Shown here: positions 62,111 through 64,000 of the stretch, one piece after another | How the letters are laid out: every line of letters begins with the position of its first letter | Numbering within the stretch: position 1 is the first letter of the stretch | Source of the DNA: Rhyacichthys aspro | Lineage: Eukaryota > Chordata > Actinopteri > Gobiiformes > Rhyacichthyidae | Direction of reading: 5' to 3' | Length of the DNA stretch: 64,000 bases | Assembly: GCA_036850595.1 (NCBI GenBank) | Contig: CM072163.1 | Location: 17,756,639-17,820,638 of the forward strand | Made by a program: the position numbers and the translations under genes | The notes under the pieces: generated by a model | Databases searched by the model: none | What the model was told of the DNA's origin: nothing | The model's input: only the letters and a program-made list of their open reading frames with translations

Positions 62111-64000
62111 CTCTTTGGATCCGTCAATGGAACAGCTGCAGGCAATGCTCCTTGATGACATTATAGATCCGGGTTTTTAATTTCCAACTTTGTGAGCGAC
62201 TTGTTGGAGTAAACAAATATTGGCAGAGTGACACTTGGCTTGGAGGGCACAGATTTAAGTGGAGTAAGTGTATGGCTCCTCTTTCGAGGGAATAGAAGGG
62301 ACTTTAAGGTGAATTTGCTCAGTGATCTAAAAAGACTTCGGCTAAGAGGCGACGAAATGAAGTTGATGTTGTGTCAGGTCACATTTACTTTTAACACAGA
62401 AAACATTTAAATAAGCTTATGTATCAATATCCACCTTAAATGCACACTAATTATAAAATGCTCTTTTAATTTCAGGTTGGCAAGTCACATCAATTGCATA
62501 GTATATAAGACTAATCAATGTGCGTTTCATTAATGCAAATTACAACTGCTGTTTAAAGTATTCAGTTCTGTTCAGCAACCCTTTCTGTTTGTTTGTTCTT
62601 TGTAGTTTACAATACAAAATAGCAAAGCAAGTCATCTCATACCAGGGTAATGTTGAAGTTACAGGTGTGTGTTTAAAATATAAGTTAAAATTTAAAAATA
62701 TTATCATTGCAATTAGCTTGAAACTTGAGGAATTGCTTGTATGGTTATGTCAAAGCAAGAACAAACAAATAACAAAACAAATAACACTCATTTAGACATA
62801 ACCTACAGGAAATTTAGTTTTACTTCCTGTTTCAACTTCTACAGGTTCCCAGAGAGGACAAACTGAGCACAGCTGAAAGAGATGCATAAAAGTGTTTCGG
62901 AACGTTTATTTACACTGAATGGGATTTGTTTTTATTTTGTTTTTTTTGTTTTTTTTTATTCCAATGGTGAATTCATCATCAGACCTAGTTCCACAGCATG
63001 TCCCTGCAGGGTACTTTTATTTACAACATTTAAACGTAGAAAATACCCAATTTTTCTTTAACCACCAAGAGCATATTGTTATAGGAATCATAAGTGAAAA
63101 AACTATGATTGTCACACAGGCTTTATTGTCATGGATGTAAATAGAAGAGAATGTTCAGAGTGTCCAGGCAGGCTTTGACCAATCACATGTTTGCACACAT
63201 TCTGGTCTGCCTTCCTCCTTACTCAGTTGAATTAAGGATCGCTTCCATTGGTTGTTGTTCCACTCGGATTCTAAACATTGAATCTATGTTTCCCAAAAAA
63301 TACAACTGGGAAAGAAAGAAACTGCACAAACACATACACAGTGAAAAGGGAAGCAAAATGAAACATGGATAAATATTGGTGATGCATTCAAGTGCTGTTT
63401 AACAAAGTGGAGATGATTGCGGGTCACATTGGTCTGACCCTGATTTCAGAGCTAGAGGTTTAAATTAAGCTCTGTTTCAGTTTGACACAATGCAGTAGTA
63501 TTTAGGGAAATTATTTTGGTTTTACAAGCAAAAATATGTGACATACTAGTCTCCAGTGGCATGTTTTATGTCATATTCACAAAGAGTTTTTGAAGAGAAA
63601 ATGGGAGATGGCCCACATTTTCATATTGTAGATATGTAGATAGTAAATTGTAGAAATTTTTATTTTTTTTAAATGGCAAACCTATTTTGCCTCATGTGTA
63701 CATTTATGTTGTGGTAATTATATGAATCAATAAAATGAACAGCGTGTGAAGCCTGTAAATAAGCAATTGATTTAATGATACAACACGGTTCATTCACCTA
63801 TTTCAATCACTTTTTAATGACTTTTGAGATCAATTCATAAGCTATTTTCTGCACCATGTAGCTGTGGCTTATTTATACAACGCGTATTTGGACCTATTTC
63901 AGGCACTGTGACTTGTATAATCCTTTGTCAAACTGAATAATTCATTTAGGTTACATTTTGAAGTATTTTGAGCAATGAAAATGCGACAAAATTTCCAGAA

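Larger units (their letters stand above)
59716..64000 (-). other. iglon5: iglon5 5' intron, open to the right edge
   Basis: Intron upstream of the first visible exon. It begins at a good TTTTTCAG acceptor with no upstream exon recognised. It includes the second copy of a 65-bp duplication (60118-60182), a CpG-containing island at about 61400-62110, and a T-rich tract near 62935-62960. Confidence 0.8.

Overview
The window is vertebrate nuclear DNA, almost certainly from a ray-finned (teleost) fish. The genes are split into short GC-rich exons with GT-AG introns, inside AT-rich non-coding DNA. The repeats are types I know from teleost genomes: tRNA-derived SINEs, an element with CCGTATTTTCCGGACTATA ends, hAT and TA-flanked MITEs, and a LINE 3' tail ending in (TGGA)n. 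No bacterial-type genes, operons or CRISPR arrays are present. Most long open frames are chance frames in non-coding DNA.

Right two thirds (about 23.5-64 kb, minus strand): most of an IgLON-family cell-adhesion gene, best matched to IGLON5. Six coding exons are recovered with compatible phases: 59483-59715, 52388-52507, 36688-36819, 36349-36469, 31491-31642 and 23890-23993. Together they encode 286 residues, from the first cysteine of Ig domain 1 through three Ig domains to a C-terminal GPI-anchor signal and stop. The signal-peptide exon(s) lie beyond the right edge. The introns hold MITEs, SINE fragments, duplicated segments and a few GC/CpG-rich islands that may be regulatory.

Middle (about 14-23.5 kb): iglon5 3' flank or UTR, an unexplained exon-like minus-strand segment at 21324-21486, and a CpG-rich block at about 14.64-15.18 kb. 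Just downstream of that block on the minus strand is an ATG followed by a signal-peptide-like leucine run.

Left end (1-7 kb, minus strand): part of a second immunoglobulin-superfamily gene. It has a V-set exon with a J-like G-x-G-T motif (6562-6837) and a C1-set exon (1091-1471), joined in phase. The V-C1 layout resembles NKp30 and its ligand B7-H6 (NCR3LG1). Its membrane and cytoplasmic exons are not visible and probably lie beyond the left edge. Between 7.9 and 11 kb is a repeat cluster: a degenerate ~140-bp tandem array, a hAT-type MITE with an internal minisatellite, and a TA-flanked MITE.

Both genes encode extracellular Ig-domain proteins on the same strand, one neuronal and GPI-anchored, one immune-type. 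I see no evidence that they work together. Exon boundaries were read by eye from splice consensus and family similarity. Repeat family names are from memory and were not searched.
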